This document shows, piece after piece, positions 26,535 through 34,011 of a stretch of DNA of 34,011 bases. The notes under the pieces are model-generated. The model did no database searches, was not told where the DNA came from, and saw only the letters and a program-made list of their open reading frames with translations. A program made the position numbers and the translations under genes. This DNA comes from Kitasatospora griseola (GTDB lineage Bacteria; Actinomycetota; Actinomycetes; Streptomycetales; Streptomycetaceae). Location of the stretch: the NCBI RefSeq assembly GCF_014648555.1, contig NZ_BMRI01000004.1, positions 186,227 through 220,237 on the forward strand. Reading direction: 5' to 3'. Every line of letters starts with the position of its first letter. Positions within the stretch are counted from its first letter, which is position 1.

Positions 26535-27257
26535 GTGCGACTGACTCCCACCGAACGGGACCGGCTGCTGATCTTCACCGCGGCCGAGTTGGCCCGCGCC
26601 CGACGGGCGCGCGGCGTGCGATTGAACGTGCCGGAGGCAACGGCGCTGATCGCCGACACCGTCTGCGAGGCGGCCCGCGACGGCCGCCGCCTGGCCGAGG
26701 CGATCGAGGCCGGCCGCACCGTGCTGAGCGCGGAGGACGTGCTGCCGGGCGTGCCGGACGTGGTGACGGTGGTCCAGGTCGAGGCGGTGTTCGAGGACGG
26801 GACGCGGCTGGCCGTGGTCGGCGACCCGTTCCGCGGCGCGGGTTCGCTGGGCGACGGGGCGCCCGGCGCGGCGCTGCCGGGCTCCGGCGCGGGCTACGAC
26901 CCGGTGGAGGAGTCGCTGCTGCTGCCGGTGCACAACACCGCCTCGGTGCCGATCTCGGTGACCTCGCACTTCCACTTCTTCGAGTCCAACCCGCGCCTGG
27001 CCTTCGACCGCGCCGCCGCGTACGGGATGCACCTGGCCGTGCCGGCCGGCTCCTCGGTGCGCTTCGACCCGGGCGCCACCGTCGAGGTCGGCCTGGTGCC
27101 GATCGGCGGCGAGCGGGTGGCGATCGGCTTCGCCGGCCTGGTGGACGGGCCGCTGGACGCGCCGGGCGCGAAGGACGCGGCGCTGGCCAAGGCCCGCGCG
27201 ACCGGCTACCTGACCGAGTTCGACGACACGTTCGACGACGCGGAGCCCGCCCAGTGA
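26535..27257 (+). CDS. Urease-like fused gamma/beta subunit
   Basis: A 240-residue fusion of the two small urease subunits. Residues 1-100 are the gamma subunit (RLTPTERDRLLIFTAAELA, ARGVRLNVPEATALIAD, EGA-like ARDGRRL, GVPDVV...QVEA.FEDGT). A Gly/Ala/Pro linker spans about 101-120. Residues about 121-210 are the beta subunit (VTSHFHFFESNPRLAFDR, YGMHLAVPAGSSVRFDPG, VGLVPIGG). The tail to 240 has no counterpart in short beta subunits. GTG 26535 has GCGAGG upstream. It is the first gene of an apparent three-gene operon with the alpha subunit (37-bp gap) and agmatine deiminase. It supports the alpha-subunit trimer rather than catalysis. No ureDEFG accessory genes are nearby. Confidence 0.93.
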   Translation: MRLTPTERDRLLIFTAAELARARRARGVRLNVPEATALIADTVCEAARDGRRLAEAIEAGRTVLSAEDVLPGVPDVVTVVQVEAVFEDGTRLAVVGDPFRGAGSLGDGAPGAALPGSGAGYDPVEESLLLPVHNTASVPISVTSHFHFFESNPRLAFDRAAAYGMHLAVPAGSSVRFDPGATVEVGLVPIGGERVAIGFAGLVDGPLDAPGAKDAALAKARATGYLTEFDDTFDDAEPAQ

Positions 27258-27294
27258 CCGCCAACCCCCGCCGCACCAGGAAGGACACCTGCGC

Positions 27295-29016
27295 ATGAGC
27301 GCCATCTCCCCGCACGACTACATCTCGGTGCACGGCCCGCGCGCCGGCGACCGGGTCCGGCTCGGCGACTCGGGGCTGATCGTCCGGGTCGAGTCGGACT
27401 CGCAGGCCCCCGGCGACGAATTCCTCGCCGGGTTCGGCAAGACCGCCCGCGACGGGCTGCACCTGAAGCCCGCCGCGGTCCGCGAGACCTGCGACGTGGT
27501 GATCTCCAACGTGCTGGTGATCGACGCGGTCCAGGGCATCCGGAAGACCTCGATCGGCATCCGGGCGGGCCGGATCGCCTCGATCGGCCGGGCCGGCAAC
27601 CCGGACACCCTGGACGGCGTCGAGGTGGTGGTCGGCACCGGCACCACGATCGTCTCCGGCGAGGGCCTGATCGCCACCGCGGGCGCCATCGACACCCACG
27701 TCCACCTGCTGTCGCCGCGGATCATGGAGGCCTCGCTGGCCTCCGGCGTGACCACCATCATCGGCCAGGAGTTCGGCCCGGTGTGGGGCGTCGGCGTCAA
27801 CTCGCCCTGGGCGTTGCGGCACGCGTTCAACGCCTTCGACGCCTGGCCGGTCAACATCGGCTTCCTGGGCCGCGGTTCGTCCTCCGACGCCGCACCGCTG
27901 GTGGAGGCGCTCGCCGAGGGCGGCGCGTCCGGGTTCAAGGTGCACGAGGACATGGGCGCGCACACCCGGGCGCTGGACACCGCGCTGCGGGTCGCCGAGG
28001 AGTACGACGTCCAGGTGGCCCTGCACACCGACGGGTTGAACGAGTGCCTGTCGGTGGAGGACACCCTCGCGGTGCTGGAGGGGCGCACCATCCACGCCTT
28101 CCACATCGAGGGCTGCGGCGGCGGCCATGTGCCGAACGTGCTGAAGATGGCCGGCGTGCCGAACGTGATCGGCTCCTCCACCAACCCGACCCTGCCGTTC
28201 GGCCGGGACGCGCTGGGCGAGCACTACGACATGATCGTCTCCGCGCACGACCTCAAGCCCGACCTGCCGGGCGACGCCGCGATGGCCCGCGACCGGATCC
28301 GGGCCGGCACGATGGGCGCCGAGGACGTGCTGCACGACCTCGGGGTCATCGGCATCACCTCCTCCGACGCCCAGGGCATGGGCCGGGCCGGTGAGACGGT
28401 GCGCCGCACCTTCGCGATGGCCGGCAAGATGAAGGCCGAACTCGGCCCGCTCGACGGCGCCGGCTCCTACGGCACCGCCGAGGGCGGCGACGACAACGAG
28501 CGGGTGCTCCGCTACATCGCCAAACTGACCGTCAACCCGGCCATCGCGCACGGACTTGTCCACGAGGTCGGCTCGATCGAGGTCGACAAGCTGGCCGACA
28601 TCGTGCTGTGGCGGCCGGACCACTTCGGCGCCAAGCCGCAGCTGGTGCTGAAGGCCGGCTTCCCCGCGTACGGCGTGGTCGGCGACCCGAACGCCTCCAC
28701 CGACCGGTGCGAACCCCTGGTGCTGGGGCCGCAGTTCGGCGCGCACGGGGCCACCGCCGCGGACATCTCGGTGGCGTTCGTCGCCCAGGCCGCCGCCGAC
28801 TCCGCCTACTTGGACGTGGCGGGCGACCAACTGCCCACCCGCAGGCGGCGGGTGGGAGTGCGCGGCACCCGGGGCATCGGCCCGAGCTCGATGCTGCGCA
28901 ACGGCCGCCTGGGGAAGGTCGACGTCTCGGCGACCGGCCTGGTCTCGCTGGACGGCGAGCCGCTGCGCTCCGCGCCCGCCGATTCGGTCTCCCTCAGCCG
29001 CCTCTACTTCCTCTGA
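27295..29016 (+). CDS. Urease-like alpha subunit (UreC homologue) with altered substrate loop
   Basis: A 573-residue amidohydrolase of the UreC family. By alignment from memory to Klebsiella UreC, the dinickel ligands are kept: H135 and H137 (DTHVHLL), carbamylated K215 (GFKVHEDMG), H244 (ALHTDGLNE), H270 (FHIEG) and D358 (SSDAQGMGR). The substrate-binding H217 and the flap His equivalent to H320 (H318 in SAHDLKP) are also kept. Differences: Cys319 is replaced by Ala (A317), the following His by Asp (D319), and the loop after GVTT (157-172, GQEFGPVWGVGVNSPW) is shorter and unlike the GTHATT-containing loop of classical ureases. AGGAAGGA precedes ATG 27295. It is co-directional with the fused small subunit and agmatine deiminase. 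A nickel hydrolase is likely; urea as the true substrate is uncertain. Confidence 0.93.
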   Translation: MSAISPHDYISVHGPRAGDRVRLGDSGLIVRVESDSQAPGDEFLAGFGKTARDGLHLKPAAVRETCDVVISNVLVIDAVQGIRKTSIGIRAGRIASIGRAGNPDTLDGVEVVVGTGTTIVSGEGLIATAGAIDTHVHLLSPRIMEASLASGVTTIIGQEFGPVWGVGVNSPWALRHAFNAFDAWPVNIGFLGRGSSSDAAPLVEALAEGGASGFKVHEDMGAHTRALDTALRVAEEYDVQVALHTDGLNECLSVEDTLAVLEGRTIHAFHIEGCGGGHVPNVLKMAGVPNVIGSSTNPTLPFGRDALGEHYDMIVSAHDLKPDLPGDAAMARDRIRAGTMGAEDVLHDLGVIGITSSDAQGMGRAGETVRRTFAMAGKMKAELGPLDGAGSYGTAEGGDDNERVLRYIAKLTVNPAIAHGLVHEVGSIEVDKLADIVLWRPDHFGAKPQLVLKAGFPAYGVVGDPNASTDRCEPLVLGPQFGAHGATAADISVAFVAQAAADSAYLDVAGDQLPTRRRRVGVRGTRGIGPSSMLRNGRLGKVDVSATGLVSLDGEPLRSAPADSVSLSRLYFL

Positions 29017-29047
29017 ACTCCCCTCACCCCGCTAGGACTTGATTCCC

Positions 29048-30091
29048 ATGACCACCCCCACTCCCGCCGAGCTCGGCTTCCGGATGCCCGCCGAATGGCA
29101 CCCGCACGAGCGCACCTGGATGGCGTTCCCGACCGCGAACCCGACCTTCGACGGCGCGGAGCAGCTGGACGCGGCCCGCCGCGCCTGGGCCGAGGTCGCC
29201 AACACGATCGTCCGCCACGAGCCGCTCACCCTGGTGGTCAACACCGGCGAGACCGAGCAGGCCCGGCCCTACCTCTCCCCCGAGGTGGAGATCGTCGAGC
29301 GCCCGCTGGACGACGCCTGGATGCGCGACATCGGCCCGTCCTTCCTGATCGACGACAAGGGCGAACTGGCCGCCGCCGACTGGGTGTTCAACGGCTGGGG
29401 CGCCCAGTCGTGGGCCCGCTGGGACAACGACCGGCACATCGCCGAGCACGTCACCGAACTGGCCGGCGTCCGGCGGTTCGCCTCCCGGCTGATCAACGAG
29501 GGCGGCGGCATCCACGTCGACGGCGAGGGCACCGTCCTGGTCACCGACACCGTCCAGCTCGGCGAGGGCCGCAACGCCGACTGGACCCGCGAGCAGGTCG
29601 AGGCCGAGCTGCACGCGCACCTCGGCACCACCAAGGCGATCTGGCTGCCGCGCGGACTGACCCGCGACTACGACGAGTTCGGCACCCGCGGCCACATCGA
29701 CATCGTCGCCTCCTTCGTCCGCCCCGGCACCGTCGTCGTCCACTCCCAGCCCGACCCGGCGCACCCCGACCACGCGGTCTGCCAGGAGCTCGCCGAGATC
29801 CTCCGCGCCGCCACCGACGCCCGGGGCCGGCAGCTAGAGGTCATCGAACTCCCGGCCCCCACCGTCCTGTTCGACGAGGACGGCGAGCCCGTCGACTACT
29901 CCTACATCAACCACTACGTGGCCAACGGCGTCGTCGTGCTGTGCGCCTTCGACGACCCGCGCGACGAGCAGGCCAAGGCCGTCCTGGAGAAGGCCTACCC
30001 GGGCCGCACCGTCGAACTGGTCGACGCCCGCGAGATCTTCGCCAACGGCGGCGGCATCCACTGCATCACCCAGCAGCAGCCGAAGGCCTGA
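29048..30091 (+). CDS. Agmatine deiminase (AguA family)
   Basis: A 347-residue cytoplasmic guanidino-modifying enzyme of the agmatine deiminase/PPAD family, converting agmatine to N-carbamoylputrescine and ammonia. Conserved blocks: PAEWHPHERTWMAFP (14-28), AWMRDIGP with D94, NEGGGIHVDGEG with E151, RGHIDIV with H216 and D218, and the C-terminal ANGGGIHCITQQ carrying the nucleophile C339. Length matches the family. ATG 29048 follows the urease-like alpha stop by 31 bp with AGGA upstream; a TTG three codons earlier is less likely. The usual partner, N-carbamoylputrescine amidase (AguB), is absent. The operon ends in a very strong hairpin just after this gene. A related guanidino substrate is possible. 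Confidence 0.9.
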   Translation: MTTPTPAELGFRMPAEWHPHERTWMAFPTANPTFDGAEQLDAARRAWAEVANTIVRHEPLTLVVNTGETEQARPYLSPEVEIVERPLDDAWMRDIGPSFLIDDKGELAAADWVFNGWGAQSWARWDNDRHIAEHVTELAGVRRFASRLINEGGGIHVDGEGTVLVTDTVQLGEGRNADWTREQVEAELHAHLGTTKAIWLPRGLTRDYDEFGTRGHIDIVASFVRPGTVVVHSQPDPAHPDHAVCQELAEILRAATDARGRQLEVIELPAPTVLFDEDGEPVDYSYINHYVANGVVVLCAFDDPRDEQAKAVLEKAYPGRTVELVDAREIFANGGGIHCITQQQPKA

Positions 30092-30098
30092 CACCTCG

Positions 30099-30145
30099 AC
30101 GGCCGCGGGCCGGAACCTCGCAACGAGGTTCCGGCCCGCGGCCGT
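30099..30145. terminator. Very strong bidirectional terminator
   Basis: A perfect 22-bp stem (30099-30120 with 30124-30145) closes a CAA loop, and ACACC/GGTGT pairs extend it outward to 30091-30153. It lies between the converging agmatine deiminase and surface-protein genes; the outer extension reaches into the agmatine deiminase stop codon. Confidence 0.9.
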
Positions 30146-30164
30146 TCGGGTGTCCGGCGGTCGG

Positions 30165-33100
30165 TCAGTGGCGGCGCCGGGGACGGCGGCAGGTCACCGC
30201 GCAGAGCGCCGCACCGCCGACGGTGAGCAGTCCGGCGACCGCGGCCAGCAGGCTGCCGGGCAGGTCGCTGCCGGTGTGCGGCAGCATCCCGTGCTCGCCC
30301 TTCGCCTCCTCGCTGGGCTTCCCGGCCGACGGCGACGGCTCCGGGCCGGTCGAGGGCGAGGTCGAGGGCGACGGGCTGGGGCTCGGGCTGGTGTGGGGCA
30401 GCACCAGCCCGAGGTCCAGGTCGAGGTAGCGCCGGCCGCCCGCCAGGTCGACGGTCTGGGTGAGGCCGGTGGCGGGGTCGGCGTCGGAGTCGAGTGCCGG
30501 GTCGGCGCCGGCGTGCCGGAGGGTGACGGTGGCGCCCGCGGGGATCGTGGAGAGCTCGAAGCGGATCTGGTAGGCGCCGTCCGGCAGGTGGTCGAAGAGG
30601 TAGTGGCCGCCGCTGTCGCTGACCGTGGTGAGCGGGTTGCCGTGCAGGTCGCGGACGGGCTGGCCGCTGCCGTCCAGCAGGTCCACGTGCACGCCGGGGA
30701 CGCCGGGCTCGCCGGGCTGCTGGATGCCGTCGTGGTTGAGGTCGTCCCAGACGAAGTCGCCGAGCGCGTTGTCGGACGGGCGGGTCTGCTCGACGGCCAC
30801 GCCGACCTTGGCCGGTTCGGCGGGCAGCAGCTGACGGCCCGTCGCGTCGATGGCGGTGTAGGCGAAGGAGTTCCAGGCGTACGCCCCTTCGGGGGCGTCG
30901 AACGGGGCGACCATCGGCCAACCCAGGGTGAAGGAGTCGCCGGGGGCGAGGGTGCCGGGGCGCTCGATCCGGAACCAGGCAGCGGTGCCCGGACCCGGGA
31001 AGGTCGCCGTCCACACCGCGTTCGGGTTGCAGCCCGGGTCGGAGGCGGGCGGCACCAGCGCGGGCACGCAGGGGTGCTTGTCGGTGGTGTACTCGACGGT
31101 CACGCTGGGGTCGGAGCTGGTGATGGGGCTGCTCAGCGACGGCGCCCAGGCGCTGCCGCGGGCCGCGTCCGGGGTCAGCACGTAACTGTCGCCGGGGGTG
31201 GGCAGCTTGTCGTAGGCGACGAACTCGGTGACCGGGTCCGGCGAGTCGTTGCGGACGGTCATCCGGTAGGACAGCGCGCCGCCCGGCGTGGTGGCGCCCA
31301 TCGGGCCGTACCCGGAGTCCAGGTCGCCCTGGACCTCCTTGTAGGAGCGCAGCACGCTCGGCACCTGCACCTCGACCTGCGACGTGGCGTGGCACATGGT
31401 CTCGGTGAGGTCGCCGTCGCCATTCAGGTCGAGCGTGTCGGGGACGCCGTGGCTGACGCCGCTGAAGTAGCAGGTGACGGGCTCGGTCGGGTGGTCGGCG
31501 GTGACGAACACCTGGTTGGTGAGGGCGCCGGCCCGGACGCTGTCGGCGACCTGGACGTCGAACAGCACCCGGTAGGCCAGCGCGTCGTTCAGGTACGTCA
31601 TGTCGGGCGCACCGGCCGGCCAGGTCATCTTGATGATCTGCCGGCCGTCCGCACCGGGCGTGACCTGCACGGACTCGGGAAGCTTGGCGTCCGGGTAGCT
31701 GGGGTCGGTGCGCAGCGAGCCGTCCAGGTAGACCAGCCCGGCGGGCAGCACGTCGTACAGCACCAGCGGCCGGTCCAGCGCGCGCCCGCTGCGGTTGTAC
31801 GGGATCACCTCGAAGGTGGCGCGGCCGCCGGCGTTGGTGACGGCGCCCGCGACGGTGCTCTTGGCCGCGCCGAGGTTGGTGGCGGCGACGACGGTGGTCT
31901 CGGCGCAGCCGGTGGCCCGGGCGGTGGTGGTGCCGTCGGTGGCGGTGTTGTCGACGCAGTTGGTGAGCAACTCGGGCGCGGGGCGGCCGTCGTGGCCGGG
32001 GGTGACGACCTGGGTGACGACCTGGACGCCGCCGCCCGGGGCCCAGCCGGTGGGCAGCGGGCCGTTCCAGGTCAGGTGCAGCCCGTCCAGCCAGCGGCCG
32101 GCGGGCAGGCCGAGCTCGTCCGCGGCGGGGTCTCCGGCGCCCTCGACGAAGGTGATGCGGCGGGGGGTGGAGCCGTCGAACGGGGTGCCCGGGGTGAAGG
32201 TCAGCCAGGTCGGGTCGCCGTTCAACCGGTACTGGAAGGTGAGTTGGATGCCCGGCGGGTTCCACGCGTCGAGCTGAACGGTCTGCGGGAACAGCCAGTT
32301 GTAGAGGCTGTCGGTGGTGCCGGCGCCCGGGTCGGTCATGGTGAGCTCGGTGGCGGGCGCCGAGGTGTTGGTGGCGAACAGGCTGAAGCTGTTCAGGTCG
32401 CCGGAGACGCTCCGCTCGCCCCAGGACTTGGCGGCGCTGACCTGCACGCCGGTGGCGGGCTCCTGGAAGGTGCCGGTGGTGGCTTCGGCGGTGGACAGGC
32501 TCTGCTCGGGGGCGGCGCCGAGCGGGTCGCCGAGCAGTTCGACGTCGTTGGTGGAGGTGGTGCCGGACGGGAACGTCGGGTCCGGGTAGTTCACCACCAG
32601 CACGCCGGGGATCCGGCAGCCGGCCTGGCCGTTGGCGGCCCGGAACTCGCCGATGTCGTAGCCCCAGGTGTTCGGCCCGGGCGCGACCTGGCTCCAGCCG
32701 GGCGAGCGCGCGGTGTCGACCACCGCGCCGGGCGGCAGCGTGTCCAGCAGGCGAGTGGCGTCCAGGTCGACGTTGGGGCCGGACGTGGAGCAGGCGCTGA
32801 ACTGGTAGGTGACGGTCCGTCCGTCGGCGCTGGCGGTCTGCACGCCCTTGGTGACCTGGTAGGCGGGCTCGACGTGCGCCGTGACGGAGGCGGAGCCGTT
32901 CTGCGGGGTCTCCCCGTCGACCGTCAGCTGCGCCGAGTTGAGCGCCGAAGTGCCGTCCGCGGTCGTCCAGTTGGGGAAGCGCACCACCACGCTGACGGCG
33001 GCCGTGGTGCCCGGGCTGAGGTTGAGCAGCCTGATGTCGAGCGTGCCGCCCATGGTTCCGGCGGCGGGCACGGTGGAGCCGGCCACGTCCACGGTGGTGG

Positions 33101-33359
33101 GGTCGGGCGTCCAGCCGACGAACTCCATGGACGCGGGCAGCGTGTCGGTGATCCGCCCGTTGACGCACTCGGTGACCGAGCAGGTGTACTGCAGGGTGAA
33201 GGTGACGTTCTCCCCCGGCGCGGCGGTGAACTTGTCGACGTTCTTGACGAAGGAGATCGCGGCGTGCGCGGGTGCGGCCAGGACACCGCTGCCGAACAGC
33301 GATCCGGCCAGGAGTGCCAGGACGGAGCCGACCCGTCCGGCCCGAAGGGGAGTACGCAT
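30165..33359 (-). CDS. LPxTG-type cell-surface protein with DUF11-like and SdrD-B domains
   Basis: A 1064-residue secreted, probably sortase-anchored protein. A signal peptide (1 to about 33, ending APAHA) is followed by several DUF11-like immunoglobulin-type modules (FVKNVDKFTAAPGENVTFTL, ITDTLPASMEFVGW; later ALSYRMTVRNDSPDPVTEF). Near 863-985 an SdrD-B/Cna-B-like domain appears (ALGDFVWDDLNHDGIQQPGE, SGGHYLFDHLPDGAY). A Ser/Pro/Thr spacer leads to LPHTG (1026-1030), a hydrophobic helix and the basic tail CRRPRRRH: a full sorting signal. No enzymatic motif is seen; adhesion or a structural role is likely. ATG 33359 is preferred for the signal peptide; ATG 33380 is equally open and neither has a clear ribosome site. 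It is divergent from the gene at 33603. Confidence 0.88.
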   Translation of the reverse strand: MRTPLRAGRVGSVLALLAGSLFGSGVLAAPAHAAISFVKNVDKFTAAPGENVTFTLQYTCSVTECVNGRITDTLPASMEFVGWTPDPTTVDVAGSTVPAAGTMGGTLDIRLLNLSPGTTAAVSVVVRFPNWTTADGTSALNSAQLTVDGETPQNGSASVTAHVEPAYQVTKGVQTASADGRTVTYQFSACSTSGPNVDLDATRLLDTLPPGAVVDTARSPGWSQVAPGPNTWGYDIGEFRAANGQAGCRIPGVLVVNYPDPTFPSGTTSTNDVELLGDPLGAAPEQSLSTAEATTGTFQEPATGVQVSAAKSWGERSVSGDLNSFSLFATNTSAPATELTMTDPGAGTTDSLYNWLFPQTVQLDAWNPPGIQLTFQYRLNGDPTWLTFTPGTPFDGSTPRRITFVEGAGDPAADELGLPAGRWLDGLHLTWNGPLPTGWAPGGGVQVVTQVVTPGHDGRPAPELLTNCVDNTATDGTTTARATGCAETTVVAATNLGAAKSTVAGAVTNAGGRATFEVIPYNRSGRALDRPLVLYDVLPAGLVYLDGSLRTDPSYPDAKLPESVQVTPGADGRQIIKMTWPAGAPDMTYLNDALAYRVLFDVQVADSVRAGALTNQVFVTADHPTEPVTCYFSGVSHGVPDTLDLNGDGDLTETMCHATSQVEVQVPSVLRSYKEVQGDLDSGYGPMGATTPGGALSYRMTVRNDSPDPVTEFVAYDKLPTPGDSYVLTPDAARGSAWAPSLSSPITSSDPSVTVEYTTDKHPCVPALVPPASDPGCNPNAVWTATFPGPGTAAWFRIERPGTLAPGDSFTLGWPMVAPFDAPEGAYAWNSFAYTAIDATGRQLLPAEPAKVGVAVEQTRPSDNALGDFVWDDLNHDGIQQPGEPGVPGVHVDLLDGSGQPVRDLHGNPLTTVSDSGGHYLFDHLPDGAYQIRFELSTIPAGATVTLRHAGADPALDSDADPATGLTQTVDLAGGRRYLDLDLGLVLPHTSPSPSPSPSTSPSTGPEPSPSAGKPSEEAKGEHGMLPHTGSDLPGSLLAAVAGLLTVGGAALCAVTCRRPRRRH

Positions 33360-33602
33360 ACCGGTCAGTTGATCGGACATAAGGACCACAAGCGGCGTTG
33401 GCGCGAGCCGAAATGACAGGTATTCACCCGATTGGCCCAGCCGATCCATCCGCCCGGCGGACGCCCCGTCACCGACCGGCCGTCCGGTCGCCGGTGAACT
33501 CCTGAGAACGATCTCCGGTATTCGACCTTGGTACGCCTGTCGGCAGTTAGCATGCCCGTGCGGCGTCAGGGGGACGCCCGCCCAGCATTGGGGGAACCAC
33601 GC

Positions 33603-34011
33603 ATGCGCATCCGCGCGAAGGGGCTCACCGCCCTGCTCCTCGGCTCTCTGCTCGCCGTCGGCGCCACCGCCGCACCGCAGGCCGGTGCCGGCACCACCCC
33701 GGCCACCGCGACCACCGCCACCCGCGGCCTGGAGATCGGCGTCCCGGCCTACACCTTCCCGAACTACCCGATGATGCTGGACGTCCAGGCCGCCCAGCCC
33801 GCACCGTCCGTCGTCATCCTCAACCCGAACAACGGCGAGGACCCGTTCGACGCGAGCTGGCAGGCCCGCGCCGACGCGCTGCGCGCCCGCACCACCGCCA
33901 CCGGCGAGCACACCAAGGTGCTCGGCTACGTGCACACCGAAGCCACCAAGCGCGACCGGGCCGCCGTCCTCAAGGACGTCCGCAACTACCTGGTCACCGC
34001 CGACGGCAAGC
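33603..34011 (+). CDS. Spherulation-specific family 4 (spherulin-4-like) secreted protein, truncated by the window end
   Basis: The first 136 codons of a gene that continues past the window. A signal peptide (MRIRAKGLTALLLGSLLAVG, cleavage near QAGAG) is followed by GLEIGVPAYTFPNYPMMLDV, PSVVILNPNNGEDP and KVLGYVHTEATKRDRAAVL, the hallmarks of the spherulin-4 family, a TIM-barrel-like secreted family of uncertain role that resembles glycoside hydrolases. GGGGGAA lies 7 nt before ATG 33603. It is divergent from the surface-protein gene across a 243-bp promoter region in which I could not define specific operators. Substrate unknown. Confidence 0.85.
   Translation, partial: MRIRAKGLTALLLGSLLAVGATAAPQAGAGTTPATATTATRGLEIGVPAYTFPNYPMMLDVQAAQPAPSVVILNPNNGEDPFDASWQARADALRARTTATGEHTKVLGYVHTEATKRDRAAVLKDVRNYLVTADGK

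Noticed and set aside
28234..28254. Loss of the catalytic flap histidine in the UreC homologue
   Set aside because: My first reading suggested it, but aligning EHYDMIVSAHDLKPD with the classical flap shows the His is kept; only the preceding Cys and the following His are replaced.
29995..33168. A frame of more than 1000 codons overlapping the surface protein in another minus-strand frame
   Set aside because: Arg/Pro-rich shadow with no domain; the neighbouring frame carries signal peptide, modules and sorting signal.

Overview
The window is high-G+C actinobacterial DNA. Coding frames have G/C-saturated third positions, GTG starts are common, and many antisense frames stay open. The family make-up (DasR-type site at a chitinase, DUF2637 protein, PAS-GAF-PP2C-HATPase phosphatase, fused urease gamma/beta) points to a Streptomyces or Kitasatospora chromosome. 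I see no rRNA, tRNA, CRISPR array, transposase, integrase or recognisable biosynthetic gene cluster.

Layout. 0-7.5 kb: Tat-exported purple acid phosphatase-like enzyme, class IV PLP aminotransferase/lyase, DinB/DUF664 protein, KstD-like FAD dehydrogenase and a large secreted nuclease. 7.5-11.6 kb: a 43-bp tandem repeat, a NiCoT nickel permease with a good Nur-type box, and a divergent secreted GH18 chitinase with a DasR-type (dre) site. 11.6-17.3 kb: HEAT-repeat protein, membrane-anchored esterase, and a GT39-type glycosyltransferase with a glycine-rich insert. 17.4-22.9 kb: lipoprotein HNH nuclease, MocA-like nucleotidyltransferase, zinc-ribbon/Mrr-like protein, helical-repeat protein, an iron-box-controlled FhuF-like protein and a DUF2637 membrane protein. 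22.9-26.4 kb: an intergenic inverted repeat, a multidomain PP2C/anti-sigma phosphatase, and a small two-gene unit ending in a stand-alone anti-sigma-type ATPase whose C-terminus resembles that of the phosphatase. 26.4-30.1 kb: a urease-like operon (fused gamma/beta, then alpha) followed by agmatine deiminase, with a TetR-style palindrome upstream and a very strong terminator. 30.1-34.0 kb: an LPxTG-type surface protein, divergent from a truncated spherulin-4-like secreted protein.

Common thread. Much of the window is nutrient scavenging under dedicated control: phosphoesters and nucleic acids (phosphatase, nuclease), chitin (DasR site), nickel (Nur site) and iron (IdeR/DmdR1-type box).

The most interesting unit is 26.5-30.1 kb. 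The urease-like enzyme keeps the nickel-ligand set but has a remodelled substrate loop and flap, no ureDEFG genes beside it, and an agmatine deiminase as operon partner. Agmatine deiminase makes N-carbamoylputrescine, a mono-substituted urea. I infer that the urease-like complex may hydrolyse that or a related ureido compound rather than, or besides, urea.
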